A stretch of DNA of 64,000 nucleotides, taken from NCBI GenBank assembly GCA_026261815.1, contig JAMPIT010000379.1:18402501-18466500 (forward strand), in the 5' to 3' direction. Positions within the stretch are counted from its first letter, which is position 1, and every line of letters starts with the position of its first letter. Below are positions 25,092 to 37,759 of the stretch, one piece after another. Made by a program: the position numbers and the translations under genes. This DNA comes from Monarcha castaneiventris obscurior (lineage: Eukaryota; Chordata; Aves; Passeriformes; Monarchidae). The notes under the pieces are model-generated. The model was not told the DNA's origin. It searched no databases and saw only the letters and a list, made by a program, of their open reading frames with translations.

Positions 25092-28000
25092 AAGCCTGAG
25101 ACTGGAGGGAAGGTACTGGAAATGGAGGAAAACTATGGAGATCCTGAGACTCGTGACTATGAGCAGGTTCCCAGAATGAAATCTGCACCTTTTGCCCAGC
25201 CACTTCTGGCCAGTAGCAAAATTGTGGAGTGGAAGGGAGCTAAAAACTAAGGAATCATAAAGCTGGAGGCAGGGTGAACAAGGGTGTATGTGAGATAATC
25301 AAGTAGTGTAACAGCTCACGTCTTGCTGATTATTAAGTAAGTGCCACTCAGATGAACTCTGAGTTGTTGACATCTTGCCTGTGACAAACGGACTCCATGG
25401 ACCCCGCAAACCTATTTTCCAAGGAACTCCGAAAGTACCAGCAAGTGTTTTTGCATAGAAACCCAAATTTAAATACTTTCAGAATTTACTTAAGAGACTC
25501 ACTGCTCAGTTGTTTTTCTGAATGGCATTGAGCAGGCACTGAAAAACCTCAGATACTTTTTTGAAATTCTCAGTGACAAATTAATAGAAAGTATTTTCTA
25601 GAAACATCACAAACATGGCAAAAAGGCTTTTGTTGACTTCAGTAACTTGCCCATATCCTGTCATTTGATATTAATGATATTTCTTTGAAATTAGATTTTT
25701 GGGGATACGTAGGTTTGGTCATATGAAAATAAGTTTGCCATTTTATTTTTTTTTTCCTCATTACTCTAATTAATTAATTTTGCATATAAAGAGAAATAGG
25801 TTTTCATTCAGTCCACTGCCAAGGAAACAGAAGAGTGTAAAAGTCCACAAAGTGTACACTGAAATAAAAGTGCTAGAGAACAAATGTGTTCCTGCTTGGT
25901 TTTTGACAGAAACTATTTATTACATTTGTAGTATTTTTCCTAGGAAATAAGCTCAAGAGATATTCTTTCAAATGTGTCAATGGTAGCATTTACTAGGACT
26001 TTAGAAAAAACCCTTGAGAAGTCCATGAAAAACAGAATTATAAATTTCACAGCTGATTGGTGTATTAACATAAAAGTCTAGGATTTAAGTATTCTCATAA
26101 GTAGGATAAAACCCAACTTAGTTTGTTATGGATATGTGCTTCATAATTAATCCTATGGTGGTTAATGAGATGTGAGATCTGAGTGTAGCTTGTCCATGTT
26201 TGGGCATTAACAGCTTCTGTCTCATACACTAATAGTAGCTATTTTCCAACTAATTTTGATTAGAATTACAGGTTTTTAACATCCTTGAAATGCATTCTTC
26301 CTGTCATTGAAGACAGGAGCATTACTCCCCTGACAGCATCGAGGAAGACAATGAGACCATTACTTCCTGTCAGATTTATTTGAATTGACCAGTATTTTTA
26401 AATGCCTTTGTGGGTGCACAGACAGAAAGAGAGACATAACACTGATTATGTAGGTCCGATTTTCTTCAGAAACCAGGAAATGATCAGTAATCATGCATGC
26501 TCTTCCTCAAATCCAAGTTCCACCTCTCACCAGGATAAAATTAGTTGAAAGAGAATAAAAAGAACAAAAACAAGCATTAGAAAACACAACTTAAAACTGA
26601 AACAGGAGAGCCTGGTTGCTTAGGCTTTGATAAAATAAAACCTTCTTTGAAGATGTAAATGTATACATCTACAAGGGAAAACCATGATCAGTTCTCAGGT
26701 TCTGACTGAAAGTGCTGCCTAGGCTGAACTTGTACCATGCTTCAGTCAGCTAATTTTACATTGGAGACCCAGCTGAGCAGTGGAAATAAAAAACTGTCAC
26801 ACTTCCCTATTCTGTAAACTTGGCAGTGTCTTTCCTCTGAGCTCTTCCCAGCAGTATCTGCCCTGAGAGTCTCTGCAGTTGTTTGGATGATGTTACCTCT
26901 GACAACCAACGCTAGCTGACATAAAATGAAGAAAACATCTCTCTTTGAAATATGATCTACCCCAAAAAAATTTAAACACCAAAGCAGCTCTTATGTGGAA
27001 GTGTGGAGTGTCTCCAAAAACCATTAATTGCTAAATATTGCCAAAGCCTTTGATGAATATTCTGCTGCATATTATTTTAAACAAATCAGTTAATACATTT
27101 CATATATTAGTTGAAGGAAATCTCTTCCTTTAAAAACATATAAGCCATGAAACTATAAAGATACCCAAGAGAAAATAAAACATCCTAGAAAGCATTTATT
27201 TAAAACAAAAAGTCAATTTGTAGTAACTTGCAGAATATTAATTAACCCTTTTGCAGTTCCATAGCAAGTGTTACCTCAAAACACAGTATCATAGAAAAGT
27301 TAAATATACTGTAAACACACTTTCTCATAGACTTACTAGGATTTGCAGAATAGCATGAAATAATAAGAACAGAATTCATGTCAATTAGTCCTGATGTGAA
27401 GCCATGACATTTTACTTTGCAAACAGCAAAAAGAAAGGTATTTTGTTCAGAACCTGATCCAGCTCTGGCTGCAGACAAAGAGATAGTGGGAAAATCCAAT
27501 GGAAAACTACAGATCACGCTAAAAATAAATTAGGTTTAATGTAAATATATATTTAAGATAACAGATAGCTAAAGACGATATATAAAACTAAGAACAGTTG
27601 TGTTTAGTATCATAGATTATTAAGAATCTGATTCATGATCTAACTTGTTGTGCTGGGTGCTGTACAGATAAAGAACAAAAGATAGTGCAAAAAAAGGCTA
27701 TTTTAAATTATCAGGAACAGTAGTCTGACAGGAGAATGAAGTATGTTGACTTCATTGCTAGCAAATATAGAGTTCAATTAGGAATTCATATGGAAGGATT
27801 TCGGTCTTAAAGGATAAAGAGATTACAGAAAACCTGAAGGATTTCTTTTGCATGGGTCTTCACAGAGCATAAAGGAGACACACTTTCCTACATGTAGTGA
27901 AGGTATCAGATGATGGAACAAGTCAAGAAATTGAATTTAAATAAATCACAGCAACCAGATGACACTCCCCTACATTAAAATTTATTAAATAACTAATTAT

Positions 28001-29231
28001 TAAACTACCTATATTGCTGCATAAAATAATGGAATTTATGTATAGCATAAGCCTGTATGTTTGTCAATTTATATACTTCTTGCCAAATAGGTTGCCAAAG
28101 ATAATCCCAAGAAGCCTAGATAAGTGAATTTCTTTTCAGTATAAATTTTATCTCATTGCTGTTAGGTATTTTTCAAGCAAAAGGTGAGGCTTCTCACTTC
28201 TAGGTTTTGCTTGAGTTGCCTTTTCATTACTCATTATTTGCTGAAAAACATGTATTTATCTCTGGCAATCCTTATGCACAATTGTCATGTTTTAGGCATA
28301 GCATTCTCCAAGTTAGTACTCCTGCTAAAAGCACATGCTGCTACCCCTCCCTGTCCAATTGGAGGCTCAAAAGGCAAAGATCACAGGTTGAGATAAGAAA
28401 AGTTTCCTGGAAACAGCAATGAGATAAGAAAACAAACAGTAACAGCAACAATATTAACAGCTAAAGGTATAAGTAAAGAGAAGATTGATATGGAAAATCC
28501 CCAGCAATAAACAGTATCAGACCATTCTGTCTGCCATGTTTTCTATGCAGGAAACCTTTCTTCCCTAAACACAGTCCCTTCCACCTGCCCTGGCTAGGGC
28601 ATGAGGTGGTACATTATAATCTCCCTTGCAGTTATGGAACCTTGCCTTGTTGGAACCAGGACAGCTACATTGTTCAATCCAACATCATTTCACTACACTA
28701 CAGACAACTCAACTGCATTTTATACTTCTGCGCTGGTGGTTACTATTCCATGACTGCTTGAAAATAGTTAATTAATATAGACAAATCTTTCAACAATCTT
28801 GAGAGTTGCTAAGATTGAAGCACTGACTATATCATGACGTTCACTCAATCTCCTGCAGTGCTGTTGCACTCTGGTCTTCATAGCACATCCACAGGTCTGT
28901 CTTTTCACAACTGTCCACTTGCCGTAACACCATTTCTAATAAAACTAAAATTTCCCTAGGAACATGAAAAGGTATTTGCTATATTCTCTGACGTTCCATA
29001 TTCAATGATTGTTTTCAGAATATTATGTCAGATATATGGTAATTTTCTGAAAAAGCAGATTCTAACAATTGCCCTCATTAGTCAGCCAGATTTGATCTTG
29101 AGACCTTAAAACAAAATAAAATCAACCTAAATGCTTGGCATCTCCAATATTGCAGCATATTTAAAGATGGAAACAAGTTTTGAGATCCATACAGGTATAA
29201 TACATACTTACATAATATATATATGGGTATA
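25092..29231. other. AT-rich non-coding DNA
   Basis: No gene or classifiable repeat was recognised. The short ORFs on both strands here (for example 27,242-27,517 minus and 28,184-28,422 plus) have no domain features or flanking splice signals that I trust. Confidence 0.55.
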
Positions 29232-29321
29232 ATACAAGTGCTGGTGAAGCCGCACCTCAAGTACTGTGTCCAGTTCTGGGCCCCTCACTTCAAGAAAGGT
29301 GCTGCAGCATGATCTGAAAAG
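29232..29321 (+). repeat. CR1 fragment, 5' part of a split copy
   Basis: This matches the part of the CR1 ORF2 end encoding LVKPHLKYCVQFWAPHFKK-type residues (the GCCGCACCTCAAGTACTGTG block). It stops abruptly in GAAAAG at 29,316-29,321, where a solo LTR begins. The same CR1 resumes at 29,925. Confidence 0.9.
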
Positions 29322-29924
29322 TGTTGCAGTTGGTGGTGCCAGGTGGTAGGATACTGCAACCTTCCGAAAGCCTCTCCACAGGAAACCGCTCGGTGAGGCC
29401 ACTACACACACGCACACCACACTGGGTAGCTCCAAACACACCAACGACTAAAGAGGCAGGACGGGTCTTCACATGGAGTTCCATGGGAGGAGTTTAATCC
29501 AGCCACGTGAACAGACCCAGGGACAAAAACAAAAAAACCACAGCAGGTCCAGGGTTTTACATGGCAAAGGTAGCAGCAGAGAGAGTACCAGGATCCAATG
29601 ATCCGAGAGCACAGGGGTGGTATATAGGTGGGGTTAGGGTATGGGAACCAATAGGGAAACAGTGAGGGAGTGGCAAAAGGAAAAGGGCCAATGGGAGAAC
29701 AGGGAAGGGAGAACTTTCTGGATCGGGGACATATAGGGTAGAAAAGGGGCAGGGAGACCAATGGACCAATCAGGGAAACAGAACTGGGGTATATTAACAT
29801 AATTAAACAAAGTATCCTGGAAGGCTTTTTTTTGGTCTCCACAACTGCAGGGTAACAGACTCACAGCTTTTACTCCAGGGGCCCTTCAAGGTCTCTTGGT
29901 TGGTAGGCCTACTGGCCTCCATAA
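29322..29924 (-). mobile_element. Solo LTR of an endogenous retrovirus, minus strand
   Basis: A block of about 603 bp, GC-richer than its surroundings, interrupts a CR1 copy. The probable 6-bp target duplication is GAAAAG on the left (29,316-29,321) and GAGAAG on the right (29,925-29,930), with one mismatch. On the minus strand it ends in GCAACA. In 5'-3' order it carries inverted CCAAT boxes (ATTGG), a TATATA at 29,626-29,621 and a polyadenylation signal ATTAAA at 29,498-29,493, which gives a coherent U3-R-U5 order. A 6-bp duplication suits a class II (ERVK/alpha/beta-like) retrovirus. There is no internal retroviral sequence, so it is a solo LTR left by recombination. Its first bases on the minus strand read TTATGG rather than TG, so that boundary is less certain. 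The 146-codon minus-strand ORF at 29,402-29,842 is LTR sequence, not a gene. Confidence 0.75.
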
Positions 29925-30360
29925 GAGAAGTGCTACAAAGTTTGTGAACAGTCTAGAGAGTAAGTCTTATGAAGAGTGGCTGAGGGAACTGGGGTGGTCT
30001 TCTGTGGAGAAAAGGAGATGTAGTGAAGACCTTATCATTCTCTACAATTGCCTGAAAGGAGGTCGTAATGAGCCTACATCTCCCAGGCAGCTAGTGACAG
30101 GAGTAGAGGAAATGACCTCAGGCTGTGCCAGGGGTGGTTTAGGTTGGACATAAGGGACAATTGTTTTCATTGAAAGGGTTGTCAGATATTGGAATGAGCT
30201 GCACAGGGAAGTAGTGGAGTCACCATCTCTGGAACTGTTCAAGAAATGACTGAATGGGGCACTTAGTGCTATGGTTTAGTTGCTATGGTTGTGTTCAGTC
30301 AAAGGTTGGATTTGATGATCTTGGAGGTCTTTTCCAACCTTAATGATTCCATGATTCTGT
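29925..30360 (+). repeat. CR1 fragment, 3' part of a split copy
   Basis: This continues the CR1 after the LTR: GAGAAGTGCTACAAAGTTTG, then the ORF2 C-terminus (a frame at 29,896-30,153 contains SKSYEEWLRELGW and VEKRRCSEDLIILYNCLKGG), the 3'UTR block GGTCTTTTCCAACC, and a terminal CCATGATTCTGTATT. It is older than the inserted LTR by nesting. Confidence 0.95.
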
Positions 30361-30997
30361 ATTGGCCATATACCTGCTCAGACTTTGGGGGTTGTGCTTC
30401 AATATTTATGAAACTTTCATCTGGTGTGTGCCTCTCATAACAGCCATGACTGACTATAACATGAGGTATCTTTTATTTTGTTTTATTATAGTGTTGTTAT
30501 CAATTGTTTTTTTTAAGTATTCCAGTGAGGGACTAAATTTACTTATTATGATCTTTCAAGTAATATCTCTGAAATATTTTCTGCTTTCTCTGATACTTAT
30601 TGTCTTAAGCTTGACTAAGAGAGTTTTTCATGAAATAAAAAAAGCGTAACTCTGTGTGTCTTTTAAATTGCTTGAAATTATAATGCAGATCTTTTCTATG
30701 TAAAAGACAATGTAACTCAATGTTGTCTGTTACAACAGGCTCTATGACATTATGAGACCAGTCATCTAGTTACAGGCAGGGTTTTTTTACTCTTTTTCAT
30801 TGATGATCCAATGTCTTTTTGCTTACATTTTTATTTCACAGACATTAACACACTACCTTGAGAAAGTTCAAACATATAATCTCTCATTTGTCTTTGTAAG
30901 AGGCAGCACTACAAATTTGTTCTTTCCATTTTGACTTATTATTTTAGGTGACAGGAGGGGGTGGGAGGTGTAGTGTGAGTGTAATAGTACTGAATTA

Positions 30998-31024
30998 AAT
31001 CATAGAATCATCGAATCATAGAAT
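30998..31024 (-). repeat. Orphan CR1-type tail repeat
   Basis: AATCATAGAATCATCGAATC, followed by ATAGAAT, is the reverse complement of the short tandem tail of CR1 elements. No CR1 body follows, so this is either a minimal truncated insertion or a decayed relic. Confidence 0.5.
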
Positions 31025-32016
31025 AGTTATCTGTTTATAGGTGGTTACGTCAAAGACATTTCGTTCCAAATTTATTGAAATATAGAGCATAAATTGGCTA
31101 CTTTGGATTGCCTGTAGCAATAAATATTTTTGTAATGAAAACATGTATTGAGAAAAAGTCCATGGATTTTTACGTGGCTTTTCGAGTTTTTTGAAATCAC
31201 CAGCAGTCAATTTAGTTGCTCCAATCTTTAAACCTAAGGGCCTAATTCTGACAAAGTCTTTTGATATGTTTTCATTACTTTCCTATGATATTCGCTTGGA
31301 GAGAACTGTAGAACATTGCAACAGAATTTCATATTAGAATAACATTCATCCTCAGATTTCTGAGACTCAGAAAATTTGTCAGGCATTTATTCAGTGCACA
31401 ACAACATAACTCTGAAAAGACTCATTAGGAAAAATTTCTTGTTTCCATACAGGACACATTACGTCACTGTGCAGATGATCTTTAAAAATACAGTTAAAAA
31501 TTTAGCATATTCAAGTTCCTCAGTACCAAAGTAGCCATAAACCTATTTGCTATTTAGCCATTTAATACAATTATTTACTCTTCAAGAGATATACAGTTAC
31601 TATAGCAACAGCTACATTTACAGTCCCAGAATAAATGGAAAGCCTAATCTGTCCTGCCAGTAAAGCAAAAAGCTTTTAAAAATGTAGTTTATCTGTTGTC
31701 TTTATGATAGAAATTAGTGGCACTCAAATTATGAACCATGATCTGGTTGCAGACTGCCAGCTTTGAAGGTAACTGTTACACCCAGCTCATGGTTTGACTG
31801 CATGTTCAGTAGCTTCGACAAGTGACAGTAATATACTCTTTTATTTTATTTTTTTTTCTTTAGACTATGATAAGATGACAGATGCAGACAGAATAAATGA
31901 AAGAATCTTTAGCTGATTCTTTCTGTGGTTGAAATGAACAGTAACCTAGGGTGAAAAAGAGCTACCTTTCACATAAAATGTTAATTTAATAGCAGTGAAA
32001 TAAAAAGGTTAGAAGT

Positions 32017-32031
32017 TATATATATATATAT
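32017..32031. repeat. (TA)n microsatellite
   Basis: This is a short uninterrupted TA dinucleotide run. Confidence 0.8.
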
Positions 32032-33265
32032 TTAGAAGCATTACAATTTTCCTTATAAAAAGATATAAATTAGAAAATTTTCAAAAGAGAGTTCTATAAC
32101 TTTTTTCAGGGTTCCTTACTGCTCAAGGAATTTGTGTGTGGAACTTGATATGAATTGGTTTTACAGATTAAATTAGACTGAAATAAGATATCACTGTATT
32201 CTGGAACAAGCAGTGTACTTGCAAAATCTACCTTACATATGTGCAGGGCCTGGGTTCTTCAAAATAAAAATGTATGCTACGAAAAGGATACTAAGGCAAT
32301 CCACTTGGATGATGCATTTTCATATTAAAGATGGTATTAAATAATTATTTTATGAATTTACCAGACCTTACAGGTGTCTGCACAAGGAGTTGCCTGAGGA
32401 ACAAAGCTCCATTGGTCTATGCATCAAATCAGTTGAGCATGATTTGTATTCTGTGTCAACAGTGAGTCAGTGAATTTGGGTAGAGCAATGCCTGGCTTGC
32501 TCTTCCTCTCCCCTTGTGCTGGGTTGATCACACCCTTTGGGACAGGGGCTATGAGGGCTCTCTAGAGCTCTCATGCCCTGGCCTGCAGGTGTTGGTAACA
32601 TGCCATATCAAACAAACACCTCAACCAACCCCTTTTGATTGCAGTCATTAGTAAGAATGGCTATGTTCTGGCCTTGGAGTGGTGCATATTCTTGCTCTTT
32701 CTAAAAATCATTATAAAAAATTGATACATTTTCACTGATTTAGATTTTCCAATGCTCTTAAAAATAATGCTAATCCTAAAATGTGTTGCCTCCAGCTTTT
32801 TTCATTCTTCTTGCATTTGAATATATGTGATCTTATGAAAAAAAACAGGAAATTTCTTCAATGTGCTCCCTTAGCTGATTTTCTCTTCCTAATTATTACA
32901 AAGACTGAAGAAGAAACCTTTCTTAACAGATACATAAAGCTCTGTCTTGAAGTTTGGTTTTCACTTTTTAAAGTTGGTCTTCTTAGAGCTTTTGTTTATG
33001 GTGTTTTCAATAAAAGTAAATTCCTGTGTATTCTTACGCAAGGAAAACATCTAGATTCATAATCCTTGAAGAAAGCTGGAATATTTTCAGGCTTGATAGT
33101 TCCTGGTGAGAGTTCCTGCAAAACAGTCTCTTCAGGTAAGAAGACTGGAAAACAGTCAGTGGTTGCAGATGTACTGAAAATGTCTAATCAGTAGCATGTC
33201 ATACTACTTACATCTTGATTACTGCATAGCAGGTAGATATTTGGCAGCCAGCTGGTCTGACATTA

Positions 33266-33306
33266 AAAAAAAAAGCAAAACAAAACCAAAACAAAAAAAA
33301 AAACAA
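33266..33306. repeat. A-rich low-complexity tract
   Basis: Runs of A are broken by C and G (AAAAC-type units). It gives a strong pyrimidine tract on the minus strand, but the adjacent exon-like segment was judged too short to support. Confidence 0.85.
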
Positions 33307-36300
33307 ACCTATGGCAAATTACAATGTTAGGATTAAGCAAAAGTTATATTAAAACTAAAAACTACCTGTTTCTGTAATCTGTGAAGAAATAATATTGTAT
33401 AATATGTGTGATTTTAGCTAAAAAGATGTGTGAAAAGATGCAGTCATTGGTTGTACCTTATTTCATAGATATTTTTAAAGTTACAATAATCTGCTAAAAA
33501 AAAATAGTTATTAAGGAAGGTTGTGGAATGGCTCTTCATGATCTTCCAGAGCACAGAGCTGAACTGAGTGCAAACAGCTGTAAATAAAGAAATGTGTAAT
33601 TTCAAATTCAGACTTCTAAATCCAAGAAGTACTGAAATACAGAACACATTCACACAATCTTAACTCTGCCTTCATTAGCAGCGGTCCAATCCAGTTGTAA
33701 CATGTGCGCTTACTTTTTCATGGGCAGAACAAATAGGAAATAATTAGTCCTATATTAGAATGAATTAATACAATCTCAATACAAGGCCTCCTTGTAGTAA
33801 TCAATGAGTTGTTCCTTCTCTCTTTTGTATTCTTTTGTACAAGGTTAGTTTTAAAAGTTTTAAGTTGTTAACATTATCCTCATCCCCAAATCTGGGCTTT
33901 ATTTTTTACTGCAGTTACAGTAATTTCAAACACACAAAACGGGGATCAGTGTCTCCACTTTGTTTTTCTCTCCCCAGAGACTCAAAGACCTCCCCTCATA
34001 TTCTCCCTATCCTCCTGTTACTTAATCATTTGTGCTCCCCTGAGGAGCTTTTCCATGCATAATTCACACCCCTGCCCCTCTTCATCCATTCTTAAAATTC
34101 TGTCTAAATTTTTTGTACATTGGATTTCTTGAGAGTAGAAATGAGACACCTTCCCTTTTCCTCTTTTAACAGGACAGGTTTGAGCTGCAAGTGTGCAGAT
34201 CTACTGAATGGATGCTCACATGATTTTGTATTGCTGCTGATGCTCAGCCTTACACTGCCATGAGCTGGGAGAAGGCAACTCCACTTTCCACTGTCTTCCA
34301 CCTCACGTGAGCAGTCCTTGGCTATGCTCCCCAGGTACTTGGATTGTATAGGTGAACGTGAGGAACATTTTGGTGCATTTGCTCTGCATACACTTAACTG
34401 ACCAGTGTTGGAGAATAAATCTCATGAATTATTGATTTTGACGCTAGTCAAGTAGTTGTGGCTGTGTATAACAAGTAAAAAAAAACCCACAACCAAAAAC
34501 CGTTGATGCCAATAACAAATATGATTACATTTTTTGTTCAAATATGTGCAAAAATGTTGATACTTCTGACCTGTGGACCACACCAGGAAATGTGAAAGAG
34601 AAGTGAGAAGATTATATGCTGGGAACATTTTACTCTGGTAATTTACATTTGAATCTATAATTTATACAACAAAGCCGAGAAAGTGAGTTTAGGCTCTAGA
34701 ACTTCAGAGCACATATAGAAATATCAACCTGTGAACAGAGTTGTCAACATTAAATACAAGAAAGCTGGGATTTCTCTACAGCACTTCTCACGTATGCAAT
34801 TTTCTTCTTTATCTTTGAAGGGAAAATTCTTCAGTCCTTGTTCTATCAAAACTGCCAGTATTAATTATTAATAGGAATTTTGTTCAATGAATAATGACAG
34901 AGATGGCGCCCTTTGTTCTCAACAATTATTTATTTTCAGTCTGTGAAACTCTTCAGTTACATCCTCTTGTAGTTTTGGATCACGTATGCCTTAAATTTCC
35001 TCATGTCATTTATCTCTCAACTTTGGTTGTCACACAAAAAATATAACTTTTACCTGCAGTTTCATCTTCATCTCAGTTTCCTTTTTCTCAGTATTAACTC
35101 TTATTAGTCCTTAACTGTCAATTTTAGTTTCTATTATTGCTTTGAGGAAAAACATCGTAATTATCTAGAGCACTGAATATGTATTGACTAGGTTAACATT
35201 TAGATTCAGTATTACAGATATGAATATTAAAAAAGACCTCTTCAATTCAAAAAGTTTAAATCACTTCCCAAATATTCTGATCTTTATGTTTGAACTTTTT
35301 AAAAATATTCTGGGGAAAGGATTCATAGTTTAACTTACATTTTTTTCATTGGAGGTATAAAATAATCTTATCAGAGTCAAAATTTCTCAACAGAGGAAAA
35401 GACTAGCTATTTGTCAACAGAAGCATGAAGACAGCATTCAATAACAATTAGTATACAGAAATGATTAATCCTTTATGCATGCTGAAATTGATTTGGCAGT
35501 TCAAGTTATTAACAAGGAGATAAAGGTTCATCTTTGCACAGTCATGCTGATACTTTCCTCTTACTGCCTTTGCAGAAAGGTTAAAGTTCTATTTTTCCCC
35601 AGTAGAAAATGGACTGGAGAAATAAGCATGGTAGCTGAAAAATTCTTTTTAAGTTAGCATCAAAAGTATCCTTAAGACCAAAGTTTGGTCTGGTAAAAAT
35701 TTTCGATTCACCACTGGAGAGGTTCTCATTTATCAGCCAGCACCCACAGGAGCCATTCCCAGGAAACACTACGGAAGAGGGTATGACTCACTTCTTACAG
35801 GTACTTTCCATATAGCAGACTCTTTCTGGGGGTTAAAAGAGTAGAGCATAGCACAAGCTTAGACTATTCTGTGCCTTTTGGCCTGAGAATCTGGGAATAC
35901 CACTCAGAACTGTTTAGTTTGCTAACACAGTTGTAGAAATACAATCTGGGATCTGATGTTCTAAATACTATCTGATCTGAGCTGTTGATTGCTGCCACAG
36001 GAGGTGTCTAACTCCACATTGGGCACTGTGGTAGGCTGCCTGAATACGACTCAGTGTTCAGAAAATGTCTGCCTTCTTCATAATTTACCTTTTCCTATTG
36101 ATTTGATAATTGAATTATGCAGCATTGACTGTAACGTTGCAAGGGTGGAATTGCGAGGATGGCAGGCCACAGAGTGAGTGGAATTAGAAGTGCCTTTTCA
36201 GACATACAACAGTATGCCTGAGGAAGCTTCCTGAAAAAGGAGAGGTTGGGTATAGTATAAGAAGTCTTTTATCTTTTTAATGTTTATGATTCTCTGAAAA

Positions 36301-36948
36301 TAATATTCAAGGAAGTAGCTCTTATGAAAGACATTCTCAGATGCAGCAAATAATGATATTGATGAGAACAAATTAGTTTCATGGTGGAAGTGTTTAAAAA
36401 TAAAAGTTTCTTTGAACTCAGTGAGAACCAGATTTAATGAAATTTAAATTAAAGTGAATGGAATAGATATGTAAGAGTTAATCAACTGGAATGGCAATAA
36501 TATAGAATAGAGACTCTTTTCTTCGGAAGAAACTGCTTGAATGAAATAATCTGTCTTGATGTTTATTGTTCTTTGACTGAGGCATGCAAATGTATATTTT
36601 GAAAGCCAAATTCTGATCCAATTAAAGTAAATATCAAGGATTTGGATTTTTTCTGTCTTTGAGATTGTCTCTTCTATAGGAAAGTTAATTGTCTGCCTGC
36701 ACTTTTGTGGAAGTGCATTTTGGCAGCTCAACAAGGTCCTTTTTTTGTTGTTCTAATGCAACTGTTAATACATTGCAATGATATAATTTTTGTCTTTCTT
36801 AATATAATTGCATATTTAGCATGAAAATAATATTCTAATGTTAATACTGCTACTTCCTAATTTTGCTACAGTTTTTCAGGTTGCAACAGAACATAGGTAA
36901 AATTTCGGTTTTTTGTGATCTCATATTCTTTATTTGACTCTTGACCAG

Positions 36949-37006
36949 GTGGAGGTTTGCCTTAAAATCATTAACAATCTGTCCAGACTATGGAAACAAA
37001 ATTAGG
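36949..37006 (+). other. Candidate internal exon
   Basis: The acceptor tract TTCTTTATTTGACTCTTGACCAG ends at 36,948, and the donor AGG then GTAAGTC starts at 37,007. The 58-nt segment is open to the donor only in the frame that begins with one leftover G: WRFALKSLTICPDYGNKIR, ending in phase 0. The frame starting at base 1 hits TAG just before the donor, and the third frame stops early. The leftover G would complete the split lysine codon of the 18,319-18,428 exon candidate. The peptide is not coiled-coil-like and I do not recognise it, so it may be a cryptic exon or chance. Confidence 0.22.
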
Positions 37007-37759
37007 GTAAGTCAAGTCTTGCATTCACTTCAGTGATGTATATGCAGTACTTGGTTTTGATTTATCTTTCCTTTTTCTCCTGTAATATTTGTAAATATTA
37101 ACCCCTCTCCTACTGCAAGCGTATTATTGAGGATATCTTCCCTTTAAAAAATTACCTTACTCTATTCCTGGATTGAAGATTTTCATATTTATTTTGAATT
37201 CCTTGTTACTGCTGTGGTTATCTAATTGATGTTGGTAAAACAATGATTTTATGTCCTCAATGAACCAAATACACATAGATTACTATTATAGCAATATGAA
37301 AAAATTCAAAATCACAGATGACTGTCTGTTGATGAACTTGGTTTTTGACTGACATGACTACAAGGCTGGACTACAGGTTTATCCAAAACAGTGTCCTGTC
37401 CCTGCTCAGTGGACTGTTACCAGCTACAGGATGCAGTTGTGTTTCACCTAGTATAATTCCTTAGCAACTTCTACCAGTTCTTCTGAAACAGAAATTAACA
37501 ATGTGTCTTAGCATTTAATAGTTCTTGATAGGCTTTCATTTCATGCAAACAATTAATTTGATTTTGAAAGAATAGCCTATTCTGTATGACAGCTAGCAGT
37601 GAGCACAGAACTCTGCTACTTATATGAAATTCTGGCAGCAGATGCTTGTACTCAAGAGGTGGCTGCCACCACAGATTCTCTTTACTTCTGACTCCATTTT
37701 TCAGTCCACTAACTGGCTTGGGGTGGACAAGTTCGCTGAGGGCAGTCATTCACAGGCTC

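Larger units (their letters stand above)
30361..36948. other. AT-rich non-coding DNA with a few simple repeats
   Basis: No gene was recognised. A hydrophobic 95-codon frame at 30,362-30,649 starts exactly where the CR1 ends and is T-rich, so it is probably chance. A GC-richer patch at 32,450-32,660 may be an old unclassified repeat. A TA run lies at 32,017-32,031 and an A-rich run at 33,266-33,302. Confidence 0.5.

Noticed and set aside
29402..29842. 146-codon minus-strand ORF and its overlapping frames
   Set aside because: All lie within the solo LTR. Several frames on the same strand are open because the LTR is GC-rich.
30362..30649. Hydrophobic 95-codon ORF that could be read as a membrane protein
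   Set aside because: It starts at the CR1 end, is T-rich, and has no signal or splice context. T-rich DNA gives Phe/Leu/Ile-rich frames by chance.
32450..32660. GC-richer patch that might be an LTR piece
   Set aside because: No defined ends, tail or family-specific motif could be recognised.
33207..33246. Minus-strand 40-nt exon-like segment next to an A-rich tract
   Set aside because: The strong pyrimidine tract is just the low-complexity A-rich repeat read on the other strand. The segment is too short.
36444..36734. 96-codon minus-strand ORF
   Set aside because: It has no recognised domain, and no promoter or splice signals were seen.
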